This document shows, in pieces, positions 21,040 to 32,850 of a DNA stretch of 64,000 nt; within the stretch, counting starts at the first letter, position 1; each line of letters starts with the position of its first letter. The translations under genes were made by a program, and so were the position numbers. The notes below the pieces were generated by a model that was not told where the DNA came from, ran no database searches, and saw only the letters and a program-made list of their open reading frames with translations. This DNA is from Branchiostoma floridae (Eukaryota > Chordata > Leptocardii > Amphioxiformes > Branchiostomatidae). The stretch is from the NCBI RefSeq assembly GCF_000003815.2, contig NW_023365706.1, forward strand, positions 195,395 through 259,394, written 5' to 3'.

Positions 21040-23850
21040 ATAACGGTGTTAAAAGTGTTACCTTTTCTGACATCAAAATAAACTGTCAATACTCGAAGCT
21101 GTGCTTATGATACACAGCAGTGTCTGTGGGTAAATCAAGTGTTCGGTACAACTTCGAAATCAGGTCTGACGCAGTTCCTTAACTCAGCTTCTTCCAAAAT
21201 ATCTATTGTCTTTAAGACAGCCGTCTTTCATAAGACCGGGGCAAGAGTTTTTTCATGTGTGTTCAGCTTTACACAGACATCATCCCGTGCTTGTGCTGAT
21301 ATTGACACCTGTATTTGCTGAAGGTCAGTCGAGCGTCCGACAGGTCGTTCAGAAGCAGGTGTGACGCATTTCCTAAACTCAACTTCCTCTAAGATTTTCA
21401 CTGCTATGGGACCGGTGAGGTGAGGTGAGGTGAGAGTGTCTTTGGGTAAATAGAGTGTTCGTTTCAAGCTTTGAAATCAGGTGTGACGCAGTTACGTAAC
21501 TCAACTTCTTCCAAGATATCGATTTTCTTTAATACCACCGTTTTTCATAAGATCATTTCACCAAGCTTAAGAGTAAAAAAAAATGATTATGATAAAATGG
21601 ATAAAGACCAAATTTGAGTCGTTTCTTCCACGTGTGTCTATCATTAATAAAACCGCCAATACATACCTGTGCTGAAGGTCAGTCAAACGTCCGAAAGGTC
21701 GTTCAGAAGCAGGTGTGGCGCAGTTTCTTAACTCAACTTCCTCTAAGATTTTCTCTATCTTAAAGTTAATCTGAGACTACCTTCTTAAGGCAATAGTAAG
21801 GAAAAACGATGACGATAACAAGAATAAGCACACCATTTGATGTTGAATAGTTTGTTTATGTGAGACCATCATTACATAACCCCCTCCCCAGCCCATGCTG
21901 GAGTTGCGCCCCTGTTACTCACGAAGTTATGAAGACATGGATGGAAGTATGCCTACAATGAAGACGAACATGTGCTTGTGTGTACACAAAAACGTTCGTC
22001 AGACCACCAAAGAAGACAGTAAAGGTGTTGACAACAAGATAAACTGTCAATAGTCGAAGCTCTGCCTACGATACACAGCAGTGTCTGTGGGTAAATATAG
22101 CGTTCGTTAAAAGCTTCGCAGTCGGGTGTGACGCAGTTCCGTAACTCCGTTTCTTAAGATATTAATTGTCTTTAAGACAGCCGTCTGACGTAAGATCATT
22201 GGCACAAGAATAACAAAAGATGATGACAAAAAGGATAGATTCCATCGTTGAGTCGTTTCTTTCATGTGTGTCTATCATCAAACCTCCGGACCTTCCCCAG
22301 CCCAGAGTTGTGTGCTTGTGGATAAACAAACCGTCCCTGAGATCACCAAAGCAGACACTAAAAGTGTTTTCATCACAATAGTCGAAGCTCTGCTTCTGAC
22401 ACAAAGCTGTGTCTGTGGGAAACAGAACCTCCCGTGAGATACAACAAAATCATGTAACGCAGGTGTTGTAGTAATACTTCCTCCAAGATCCTGTCTTTTC
22501 TGTCCGGTAGTTCAGAAGCAGGCCTGACGCAATTTCTTAACTTCCTCCGTGGTTTTCATTGTCTTACTGTAACCCGCTTCCCCTCTCGAGACCCCCAAGG
22601 CAAGAGTCAGAAAAAATGCTCAAGGGTTACCACCAAACTAGAGTTTGTTTTCCATGCCATGCCAACTTAGGTTAAGAATCCTGCCCTCCCCCATCCCGTT
22701 CCAGAGCTGTGCCCCTGAACTTAACAGCTTAGACATACCTGTATGTGCTGGAGGTGAGCCAAACGTCCGACAGGTCGCTCAACTCAACTTCCGCATGAGT
22801 CAGAAAAACGATGATGATCAAAAGGGTTACCAAAGTTGAGTTTGTTTTTTCATGTGTGGTGTGCTTGACACGTGCTGACATTGACATCTTAAGACATACC
22901 TGTATGTGCTGGTCAGCCAAACGTCCGACAGGTCGTTCAGAAGCAGGTGTGACGCAGTTCCTAAACTCAACTTCCTCTATGATTTTCATTGTCTTAATGT
23001 TGATCCTTTTCCTTCTTAAGGCAATAGTAAAGACAAATGATGACGATAACAAGAATAAGTATGTTTAATTGTTTGTTCGTGCGAGACCATTACAACCCCC
23101 CTCTTGAGCCCATGCTTCAGCTTCGCCCCTGATATTCACGAAGTTATGGAGAAAAGGATGGAAGGATGCCTAAAATGAACACAAACAAGTGCTCGTGAAT
23201 AGTTTGTTCATGTAAGACCATCATTACAGCCCCCTCCCCAGCCCGTCCGTGAGTTGCGCCCCTGATATTCACGAAGTTATGAAGACAAGGATGGAAGGAT
23301 GCCTACAATGAAGACGAACATGTGCTTGTGTGTACACAAAAACGTTCGGCAAACGACCAAAGAAAACAGTAAAGGTGTTGACCTTAGACCTTAGGTCTTC
23401 CCGTGCCGAAGGTGTTGACAACAAGATAAACTGTCAATAGTCGAAGCTCTGCTTACGATAGTAGCAGTGTCTGTGGGTAAATATAGTGTTCGTTAAAGGC
23501 TTTGAAATCAGGTGTGACGCAGTTCCGTAACTCCGCTTCTTCCAAGATATCCATTGTCTTTAAGACTTGTCTTATATAAAATCATCGGGGCAAGAGTAAC
23601 TAAGATTATGATGACAAAAAGGATAGGTTCCATCGTTGAGCCGTTTCCTTCATGTGTGTCAATCATCAAACCTTTGGACCTTCCCAAGCCCAGAGTTGTG
23701 TGCTTGTACATAATCAAACCGTCTGTGAGATCACCAAAGCCATTAAAAGTGTTTTGCCTTTTTAAAACAATAGTCGAAGCTCTGCTTATGACACAAAGCT
23801 GTGTCTGTGGGAAAACAGAACCCCCCGTGAGATGCTTCAAGACCAGGCAT
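21040..23850 (+). repeat. Tandemly duplicated repeat-rich block
   Basis: About 21640-22500 and 22990-23880 are two copies of one block. Both hold, in order, GGATGGAAG-ATGCCTACAATG, GTGCTTGTGTGTACACAAAA, AAACTGTCAATAGTCGAAGC, GTGTCTGTGGGTAAATATAG, and then a signal-peptide exon or its relic. Within them the unit with GTCCGACAGGTCGTTCAG and GTGACGCAGTTCC recurs every few hundred bases (about 21170, 21340, 21480, 21700, 22120, 22500, 22760, 22930, 23510). No open coding exon occurs before 23883. Confidence 0.75.
22455..22512 (+). pseudogene. Decayed signal-peptide exon relic
   Basis: Reads GCAGGTGTTGTAGTAATACT, TCCTCCAAGAT, then CCTGTCTTTTCTGTCCGGTAG. It matches the start of the 23883 exon (GTTCTAGTAATATTTCCTCC, AAGATGG...CTTCTGTCCGGCAG) with about 30 bp missing around the ATG. 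It sits at the paralogous place in the tandem block, so it is the upstream sister of the 23883 copy. Confidence 0.6.
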
Positions 23851-23882
23851 GACGCAAGTGTTCTAGTAATATTTCCTCCAAG

Positions 23883-24377
23883 ATGGCGAGTGCCGTACTG
23901 CTCGCTGTCTTCCTTCTGTCCGGCAGTTTCCCTGCCCGAGCCCAGGACACCAGAACCGACCAGGCTGGGTCCGTCCTGCGGGAGTATGTAGACAAGGGCT
24001 ACTGTACCTACACCTATGTGGTTCCGCCTGGGTCCCGTACTGAGGGCTGCACGCCGCCGGGCCTCGAGCGGCAGCTCGCCGAGACCGAGGAGGAAACGGG
24101 CCGCTTGAAAAATGAAGTGGATCGCCTGTCGTCGCTGTTGGAGACTCTGCTGTCAACGGTGGACAGTTTGTCTGCTGAACTGTCGGAGGAGAGAGTCAGA
24201 AGTGCACAGCTGGAACGGAACCTGACACAGGCGCTACAAGAACAGAAAACAAGTCAACAAGGCCAGATAGACAGTCTTTCCACCCAACTGTCAAACCGTG
24301 CAGAGCTGCAGCAGAACCTGACACGGAAGCTACAAGAACAAGAAACCCGTCTACAAACCCACCCCTGTAAAAATTAG
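23883..24377 (+). pseudogene. Truncated copy of the coiled-coil signal-peptide exon
   Basis: ATG 23883 opens MASAVLLAVFLLSGSFPARA, followed by the same GYCTYTYVVPPG...EGC segment and a coiled coil with SAQLERNLTQALQEQ-type repeats. There are no stops for 159 codons. At about 24361 the match to the other copies ends abruptly in ACCCCTGTAAAAATTAG, and a GAACGG-rich repeat begins; a stop falls at 24375. The rest of the coil and the splice donor of the 3770 copy are missing and do not resume downstream. A 164-residue secreted coiled-coil protein could be made if transcribed, but I take it as a truncated gene copy. It differs from the other copies at codons 2-4 (ASA instead of AIV), so it is not the most recent duplicate. 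Confidence 0.65.
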
Positions 24378-24790
24378 CCCGTCCGAACGCGTCTGAACGG
24401 CCCGTTCGGAACGGGTCCGTTCGTACATTGAACGGACTCGGGGACGCTTTTACGAACGCTCATGAACGTCTTGAACGCCCGGGAACGTACCATTTTGGCC
24501 GATTTGAACGGCCGAACGGCCGTTCCGAACGGCCACGTGAACGTTTATGCGAACGGCCATGAGAACGGCCCGTTCAGAACGGCCGTTCAGAACGGGCGCT
24601 GAACGGCCGTCAGAACGGGCGCTGAACGGCCGTGGAACGGCCCCCAGCTGCCGCCAGGACGGCCGCGGAACGGCCCCCAGCTGCCGCCAGGACGGCCGCG
24701 GAACGGCCTCGTTGTGCGGTCTGAATGGTACAGAACGCCCAGCAACAGCCGTCGGAACGGCGCGGAACGGCCTCAAAACAATGTGAAGCG
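24361..24790. repeat. GAACGG/CCGTTC-rich repeat inserted in the exon
   Basis: GC-rich stretch in an AT-rich setting, made of GAACGG words (18 by my count) and their reverse CCGTTC, giving many short palindromes such as GAACGGCCGTTC. A 33-bp phrase with CCCCCAGCTGCCGCCAGGAC occurs twice in tandem (about 24640-24710). Both strands are open because of base composition, not coding. It starts exactly at the exon truncation, so it probably came in with the event that broke the gene. No terminal inverted repeat was found. Confidence 0.75.
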
Positions 24791-27104
24791 GCTGCTTAGG
24801 ATAGTACAGTACACAGGCACACAAGTCACTTTTTAACTCCTTTAGCTCTGTTGCATGTGGTAGCTACTCTTCAAGGAAGAACTAAACACACACACATACA
24901 TTTCCAGCAAACATAACGTTTCAGCATTTCAAAATTGCAATAACAATAAGCACTGCTTTCTCCGGGGAATTTTCGTATAATTTAAACTCATTGAGCTAAA
25001 TCTATTTTCGCTACGAAAGCCTCCGGTCGGAACGCCGTTCCTAGCCTGTGTTTGCAATGTCCATTAGGTTAATATCGTAATTCTTCAAAATGCGCTGAAT
25101 CACACACGTATTGGTCCCAAACATTTTAAGTAACTTTAAGTTGCTCACTATGGAAAACTAAGCAGATGTCTATTATTATCCCCAGGGGTTCCCATGCTGA
25201 TTTACAACATGTGTGTCAGTTCCCCCCAGTTTACGAAACTACTCGTACTAGTTATAATTTAATAAACAAGACGAATGTCCACAACAATGCAATATAACAA
25301 TCTGGAATTTCATCAGACCACGACGTTGCTTTCTATAAGGACAAAATTAACATCATCTAACCTACGACAGAACAATTTGCGTTTATTTGATACTGAGTCT
25401 TTACTGACCGAGGACGTAATATTATACTATAATTCTCCCTCCCGCATCAATGTCAATGATTGATAGGGTGATAAAAGCCTGACAGATATCCATTTGCGAT
25501 GTTCTCTTAATTAATTATGGGGTTCAGCCCTGCCATAAAGAGCTTGGCTATCTGACTTACGACCGTCACTCTAACTGGGAGCAAAATTACGGTCTTCTGG
25601 CGATGTGTACAATTGTAAATCAGTGGGGGTAACTGGACCTCCAGCGTTGTCGGAAGTCGCCACAGACTTCCTTTTTTGCGCCGCCCAATTTTTCGTGTAA
25701 ATTTCAAGGGAAAAAGCACAATTCTAGCGCTCTCCGTTACAAACTCAGTCGGACACTTATTTTAATGAACTATAGCAGTTTTCTGATAGATTCCGAGATC
25801 CTCTAGGACTGTAAACGTTTTTGTTTACATTGCCCGTTTTTGTTTACATTCATCAATCTAAAGTGGCACGTGCGGGCGGCAGCCACCACACTGTTGGAGT
25901 TTTCTGATAGGTCTACCCCAGAGGCTACGCCCCTTAGAGGGCGGAGTTTATTATCTGAGTCCCTTTGAGCGCTTTCCCGCTCGGACTTTGTTTTCTGTGA
26001 TTGACAGTGCAACCATGGGAACCTTACCCCCAGGAGCGGAAGGCCGTCTTCTTGGTGCATATATTAACCATCATAAGGGTATGAACTTTTAAAGTACATG
26101 CAGATACGCGATGCTTCCCTGCCCTGGTCTGCCACAGGAAAATATTCCTGGATAAAAGGAGTTGTAGAGACCTCTATCCTCAGTTCCAGTGTCCTGTCAG
26201 GGGACCATGCGCTGGAATCTATCGCAGACAATATGAAGAACATATGTTTGCTGGCGCGGCACTGCCGCGAGCTAGCGAACAAAAAAAAAGTTTGGCCAAA
26301 GAAAAGTTGCCTTCATTGTGAAATCTAAGTGGTCAGGAGGGCTGGACAAATAAATAAAAGGCACAGAGTGTTGTATGTAACCGAATAATATCCAACCGAC
26401 ACTAGCAATAACGTGGCTTGCCTGCTTCTCTACTGTATTCTAGCCTCCTACTCAAAAAGTTTGTGACAAGGCTGATCAGATGGTCACTGTTGATTGTAAG
26501 TAAAACTGCGATTGACATGTTAAAGATAAGTTATTCCTAAGTTAAGTTATGTGACTGTGTAGTTCCCAAGTATTGTATGGTGTCTGTTTCTATAATTGTC
26601 CGGGGAGTCCTGAAAAACAGGCTGAAGCCTGAGCGATGTACTCTGGTAAAACAAATAAAAACGAAAACGAAACGAGATAGAAATCATACTGTACAAATTG
26701 TGCCCCAAAAAAAGTAGGACCTCGGAAAGACAACAAAAGTTGAAACCTGTTAGAGTATCTCATTGTTATCGTTGAAGTACAGGACGACTATAGATTCTTA
26801 CTTCTAAACAAGTATTTTCTCTACTTTCACTTTCATGCACCATTGTCTTTCTGGGTCGATCAGAAAGTATTACCCCTAGTCCCACCGCGTAAAACTTCTC
26901 TCGGTTTTGAAATACTACCCCGGCGGCAGATAGATAAAACTCTCCCGAAGAGAGCCTGGCCAAGCTACAATAGACTGCATACCAGGATACAGCAAAGTTT
27001 AGAGGGTCAAACAAAACTCAACCTGTTTTCAGGTGGGAGGTATCCTACTGGGTCTCTAGGGAGACCGGCGTACAACCGATATAATCTTGGGACAGTTTAC
27101 TCTA
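24791..27104. other. No gene seen
   Basis: About 2.3 kb without a supportable exon. It has a short direct duplication TTTTTGTTTACATT (25818 and 25839). Open frames here are short and have no known motif. Confidence 0.45.
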
Positions 27105-27249
27105 ATCTCCAAGCAGATCCTACGGTGCCATAAGATAGTATGATTTTCTATCAAAGCTGGCCAGGGACTATAGCCGGCTAAGGGAGCCAAACGGGCACCT
27201 ATGGGGAGTTTGATACTATACATAACGCACCGTGGAACTGGTTCGAGAT
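27105..27249. mobile_element. MITE, CTCCAAGCAGATCC family
   Basis: The left end reads ATCTCCAAGCAGATCCTACG, then GTGCCATAAGATAGTAT. The right end, reversed, reads ATCTCGAACCAGTTCCACGG, then TGCGTTATGTATAGTAT. The arms are diverged but colinear, about 40 bp each. Related copies lie at 55635-55798 and 56637-57021. It is non-coding. Confidence 0.65.
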
Positions 27250-27700
27250 AAAGTTTACTCCCGAAATAGCATTACCTACTATATAGCTCAACCCCTCAAG
27301 AGCACAAGCCACGCACGGTATACAACTGTTGCGCACACCAACATCTATCAGTATTCTGAAACTATTGGTTATGGATTGCTGGAAGTGGAACTGGAAAAGT
27401 CGTGTAGTAGAGAAATTATGAGTTCAAGAGGATAGGAGCGGTTTCAACTGGAGCGAGACTCTTGCCTAACCGAAGAACTCTACAGACTACTGTACTCAAA
27501 TCAAGGAGGTTATATCGTGATAAAACCTCTTTGCTCAAATCAAACAAAAGCACTTCGTGCAATCAATCACAGCCGCGGACAGAACTTTGGTAGGGCGATA
27601 TTGGTGCATCACCAACTTCGTTTTTAGACGGAGTGGCCAAGGGAGTCAGTGCATGCTTTAGGTCCGGAGTGGCTACGCGGCCGAAACCCTCTGGTAGCAA
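27250..27700. other. No gene seen
   Basis: No supportable feature between the MITE and the hairpin. Confidence 0.4.
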
Positions 27701-27703
27701 AAT

Positions 27704-27768
27704 GACCCCAGCCCGATCTAAAAAAAATATCTATCGTGTGATAGATATTTTGAGATCGGGCTGGGGTC
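27704..27768. repeat. Near-perfect hairpin
   Basis: GACCCCAGCCCGATCT (27704-27719) and AGATCGGGCTGGGGTC (27753-27768) are exact reverse complements. The inner arms ATATCTATC and GATAGATAT continue the stem to a GTGT loop. Outer pieces GTCCGGAGTGGC (27662) and GCCACTCCGGCC (27859) are also inverted, so the hairpin may be the core of a roughly 200-bp foldback element. A hairpin RNA is possible but not shown. Confidence 0.75.
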
Positions 27769-27869
27769 TGGTATCCAGGCTAGTAGCAAAACTCCCCTGG
27801 CAAATAATTCCCCCTGTAATAGCCAGCGTGAGTCTGGTAGAGACTACTGTACTTGGCGGCCACTCCGGC

Positions 27870-29120
27870 CACACCTAGAGAAAATGCTTCCCCGGCCAGA
27901 TGTTCTGGCCTATCAACCATCGGGGCGAAAATTTAAATGGTCTCTGAGCCAGAGAAATACACTTTGAGCAGAAAAATAACAGAAATCACCGAGTCAATGT
28001 ATCCCATATGATGCAGTAGTACACATCACCCTCTATTCTATTAGAAGACAAAATAAAAGTCTGCCTTCTTGAATTCTTTCCATGTTTTAAGAATTCTGAG
28101 GAGACGTTAAAAAGGGCCATAGCAACACATCTGCTTGGAGGTAAGAAAATAACTTCACAGCGGGGAAGGAGCATTGGGGACGGACCCGGATTCTTGTTTC
28201 CTCGCATCCTTGGGAAATAATTATTTGGCGATTCAAACTGATACCAAGTTCCATCTCCCTATCAATTAGTCAATAAGAAGTTTGTTATGACTCAGACTAC
28301 CCCGGTTAAATATCGGACGACGGACAAAGTCCAAATTATAGTCCTGGACTAAGGTCAGATAAACTGACGGGGTTCTGACGTCTGACATATATCCGGATCT
28401 CCGGAGGCAGCGCTGAATTTATAAACGTCTGTACTACTCTGTCGCATATCATTTTCAACGAAAAACAGCAAGTGACTGTGCTGCCACACAAAATGAGCAC
28501 ATGATTAGTTCCTATCTTAATTCAAGTGTATTTTCTTAACGCCCCCCTCCCCCAAGCCTACAGACTAGACTGTTAGATTCACATGAAAAATATTAGACAA
28601 GAGAGTGCCATTTTGATCAAACTATTATGTCAGCAACATAAAAGAGGATACCTTACCTCATTTATCTAGCAGGGACGTGTGTTGTAGCTATATGTTGTAG
28701 CACCAGGGCGGTCCATAATTTCTGGCGGGCAGCTAGTCCGCCAAAAATCTTAACATCATAACATGGTTTCCTAGAGATCCCCATCCTAGTATATCCTGAA
28801 TCTGGATGAAATAGTAGAGATGATCCCGTTCCCACCAAGAATAATCCACAGTCAGAACGCGACGATACAGGCCATAATTGAAAAACACGAAAGAAACGGC
28901 CGGCTACCATTCAAATTTGGATAAACCGCTGGTGCAGTCACATGACTGTTCTCATACCAACCCCTGTGGAGGATTATCTGGGTCACTGAGATTGGGGTGT
29001 CTTCAGTCGTTGGACCGTATAATAACAACCAGGACAGGACAGGACAGACCCATCTGAACATCTCGGTCGGGGGCAACAGATTTGAGAATCAAAGTTGGAG
29101 GCGTGTTTTGGACTCTGGAA
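27870..29120. other. No gene seen
   Basis: About 1.2 kb with no supportable coding exon. A short AGGAC run (29030-29045) is the only simple repeat. Confidence 0.4.
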
Positions 29121-29123
29121 CGA

Positions 29124-29407
29124 AAGGAGCTATTTCAAAACTGTTTTCAGTTTTGTAAGTCTGATTGTAACCTCTTTCCATCGATGTCATCGTTGAACAG
29201 CGGGTTGCCATAACCGAAACTTCAAACTTTCAACACTGATAACCCTAGAATAAAAGACGCTATTTCAAAACTGTTTTCAGTTTTGTAAGGTGGACTGTAA
29301 CCTCTTTCCAACGATATCAATGTTAACCTGCTGGAATAGCGGGTTGCCATAATCGTAACGTGAAACTTCAAACTTTCATCATTGATGATAACTCGAACGA
29401 AAGACGA
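29124..29407 (+). repeat. Two tandem copies of a ~135-bp unit
   Basis: Both copies hold GCTATTTCAAAACTGTTTTC, AGTTTTGTAAG, TGTAACCTCTTTCCA and AGCGGGTTGCCATAA, then ACTTCAAACTTTCA. The second has a 15-20 bp insertion around TTAACCTGCTGGAA. Non-coding. Confidence 0.85.
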
Positions 29408-29990
29408 TATCCTACCTTTTTCGCTGCTCTAAACATCTGTGATTATCACAGTAAGGCTCAAACCTGACCAAGACGACCACCCTGGGGACCGGACAAAAGC
29501 GGTCGTGCTGTACAGGTGGTACTCGCAAGAAGCGAGGTCTTTAATGTCAAATACAACACGCACACTGTAAATTGTAAATTTAACCCCAAGCTTTTATCGA
29601 GCTTTTATTCGATACATTGACTGTTTTTAAAGCTCAATATTTGTACACTAGCGTTTTAGACAGTAATGGAACTTTGATGCTGTCAGTTACCATACAAGCC
29701 TTTATGCGTCGCTGTGTTCTTGATCGCCGTTTCTGAAATAACTACGGCGCACTTTTCGAATTCGGTACGTCCCGATAGCGTACTTACCCACGGGTGAATG
29801 TACAGTACAGTTAGACAAAAGCACTCACACAGATCTTTCTTTAAAAGGTATTAGCTACACAGATCTTTCTTTAAAAAGTATGAGGCTAAATACGTTTCAG
29901 CATTCGTTCAATTTATAATGATATAGATTTTAAATAAAACTTCTGTGACAAATAAATTCGGATTTTCTTACAACGCAATTTCCTCCCACA
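29408..29990. other. No gene seen
   Basis: Contains a small direct duplication, CTACACAGATCTTTCTTTAA, near 29828-29880. Nothing coding was recognised. Confidence 0.4.
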
Positions 29991-30640
29991 TTACAGTAGA
30001 ATGCCCCATTGACCCACCCATTGACCGCCGCCATGTTTCTTATAAATAAAAATAAACATAACATCGTAATGGCAGTCAAAATCGGACGCAAACAGGCCGA
30101 TGTCGGCACAAACTCGCTCTAGTTATCATCAAAAATCAATGAAAACGTCAATTTTGAAAATGATGCGGTCGTTATGGGTCCCAACTTGGGCCGATCGCGG
30201 TCGCGTTGGCCAGGTGGTCGTTGAGAAAAGGTCGCTGAATGCTTACGTCAATGGGGAAAAAAATCGGGACCGAGAAAAAGCGGTCGAAATGGCCAGGTGG
30301 TCGCTGAGAAGAGGTGGTCGCTCGGGCAGTTATTACAGTAGACTGCCCCATTGACCCACCCACGTGCATCTGCGGTACCTTTATTTTAAACATAACATCG
30401 TATGGTAGTCAACGCAAACTGGCCGATTTCGGCACAAAATCTCATCGAAAATCGATGACATCTAAAAGTTTTAAATGGTGCGGTCGTTATGGGCAGGTAT
30501 TTGGTCCTGTGCGGTCCCAATTTTTGGCGGTCACGGTCGCGTCGGCCAGGTGTTCGTTGTGAAGAGGTCGCTGAATGCTTACGTCAATGGGGAAAACTTT
30601 CGGGACCGAGAAATAGCGGTCGTAATGGCCATGTCGGTTT
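29991..30640 (+). repeat. Two tandem copies of a ~330-bp unit
   Basis: Copies at 29991-30336 and 30341-30640 both start TTACAGTAGA.TGCCCCATTG and run through AACATAACATCGTA, GCGGTCGTTATGGG, AGGTCGCTGAATGCTTACG and GGGACCGAGAAA. The GGTCG words are frequent. The unit is probably a non-autonomous DNA element or a small satellite. Short open frames in it are not conserved between copies. Confidence 0.8.
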
Positions 30641-31728
30641 ATTCAACTGTTTTATGTTTTTTTATGACAGTTGGCCTTTAAGCCATGAAATCATCACACA
30701 AATTGATGACCTACATTTCCCGAAATTAAAGGCATTCGTCTCTTGAGGTCAGTTGAATTGTTCTTATAGATGAGGAAGAAACTTGTCGGAGCGGAACGGA
30801 GAAGCTTCATAATTACATTAGGTATTACAAAGATGAAATGCGTTTTATGCCTTCTATAACATGCATTGGCATAATACCGGTAGTAAGACTTATACCGGTA
30901 GATTAAAAATACTGGAACTTAAAGAGATCTACACATGCAACAATAGTTATTTCTGAGCTTTGCACACTTCAGACATCTAGGTGTCCAATACACCATTTAC
31001 AAAGCATCGATAACAATGCATTCGAAGACAACAAGGCCAAAAGTTTTCAGTATCCTTTTTTTTTAATTTCGGGGTAGGCAGCTCGTCGTGGGACGAACAC
31101 ACTGTCACATTCATTGCCAAATTTATATAGATCATAATTACACATGCTCACGGCACAAGACGAACATGATTCAACAAAATCTTGAATTTCTGTTGGTGAC
31201 CTACAACTTATGTAAAAGTGTGAAGAACCGTTGCATAATAGCCCGGATCTACGACTGAATGGGCAAAATTGAACGTACGCAGCCATTTTCCCGCCATTTT
31301 TATATCTACGCTAGCAGTGAAGTGTTACGTCATAGCGGTTGTGACGGACAGAAGTTAAATGAAAATTCTTGACAGTATACGTCCGTTTTCTCATGACATT
31401 TTGTATGCTCATGCAGGTTTATGGTTTATGCATTTACTGACAGAAAAGGAAGGAACATCAGAGGATGTATAAATGTACATAGTGGCAGTTAATTGTGCCG
31501 TGTTTCTTCCTACCGGTATTTTGTACCCCCTCCCAACCACGCGCCCGTTCGCCGTGTAATTCCGAGGCGTGTTACAATTACAATATTACGCTTTTAGCAG
31601 GACAAGAGTGGCAGAAAAGTTACACAGAAGAAGTGGCAAGGGTAACCTATAACAGCAACATGTAACTGGAGAAAATGATGCGTTGACAATTTGTCAAATC
31701 AGTATGGCTAGAGAAATCGTCGTAAACG
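30641..31728. other. No gene seen
   Basis: No supportable exon. A minus-strand open frame at 31047-31286 has no recognisable family. Confidence 0.4.
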
Positions 31729-31730
31729 TA

Positions 31731-32850
31731 CAGGTGTGACAGCGTTCTCGCCCCCCCGTGATCTCGCCCCCCCGGGGGCGAAATCACTAGCGATCTCGCC
31801 CTCCCCGGCTAGTGATCTCGCCCCCCTACCTCGCCCCCCTTTAGCGATTTCGCCCCCCCCCAAAAAAACGGGTTTACATGACATTTTAGAAGTTGATTGG
31901 TATAAATCACAAAATGTAGTTTCAGAATGATATAAGTACACGAGTTTGATACATAACTCCATTCATAGTATCAATATTAACGTAATTACATGGTAATAAG
32001 ATAGTTGAACTTGTTTCAGACAAGGAGAGTTTGGTCCCTTGTATTCCCATTATTGCATATACCTGAGTCTTGACATAAGATGTATTTCATTGTATTCACC
32101 TGTCCTCAAGCAACCTATATATCTCCAATATGAAGTCTCTACAATGAAGTGACCACAAAAGAACTATGTAATGTCTTTATTAATTATGCAAATATTAGGT
32201 ATTAATTAGAATAACGCACATTTTGGTATATGTGGATAAGGGATATCTTCACCTCCAACATGACTGTCTTTTCTAGTATTTAGGAACTGATGCCTTTACC
32301 CGTGTTTCTTAAGACAGGTACTATACCAGTGTTTGTGTAGCATTTAGCAACAGCTATATCAACTTGCGCGTAGATAGAGTTTATAATGAGAAACTATTAT
32401 TCACGTGTGTTTTTGTTAGTGCTTTGGACATGTTTCCAGCACAAGAAAGAAAACACTGTGACAAATTGAAAACATATAGCTGACGTATTCCGTACCATAG
32501 ACGGTGTTGATTTATACGTTCGCAGTAGCACTGTTTTATGCCACCTCAGCTGCAAAAATTGTCTTTTTTCATTTCAATGTCATGTTTGCACCGAACAATA
32601 TAATATCGACTTTCGAGGTATGACATCTTACGGTACGGTAATAAGGTGCCATATAAGTACCAGGTAACACACCATATACGTTACTCCCCAGGTGCAGTAT
32701 TATAAGTACCAGGTAGCGCACCTGTAATATGTAGTAGCCAGCTGCTCTGGAGGGGGGGGGGCGAAAACGCTAAAGGGGGGCGAAAACGCTAGTGATCTCG
32801 CCCCCCGGGGGGGCGAGATCGCCGGGGGGGCGAGATCGCTGTCACACCTG
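31731..32850. mobile_element. TA-flanked non-autonomous DNA transposon with C-tract subterminal repeats
   Basis: The element begins CAGGTGTGACAGCGTTCTCG and ends CGAGATCGCTGTCACACCTG. The first 20 bp are inverted with one mismatch, and TA flanks both ends (31729-31730, 32851-32852). Inside each end, about 120 bp consists of repeated CGATCTCGCCCCCC / GGGGGGCGAGATCG words with CTAGTGATCTCGC. The middle is AT-rich with a repeated ATAAGTACCAGGTA phrase (about 32655 and 32710). No transposase frame was found. The TA duplication fits Tc1/mariner-type or related superfamilies; the ends do not identify one. Confidence 0.85.

Larger units (their letters stand above)
17505..21040 (+). repeat. Segmental duplication A, copy 2
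   Basis: Matches 966-3335 in order. The match is broken from about 18009 to 19735 by DNA that is absent from copy 1, starting at the TAA of CAGCCCACCGTAA. That insert contains the repeats listed separately at 18009 and 19195. The decayed exon at 20385 belongs to this copy. Confidence 0.85.

Noticed and set aside
24450-24824. Open frames on both strands through the GAACGG-rich repeat
   Set aside because: Both are open from base composition and repetition, and encode only low-complexity arginine/alanine/proline-rich words.
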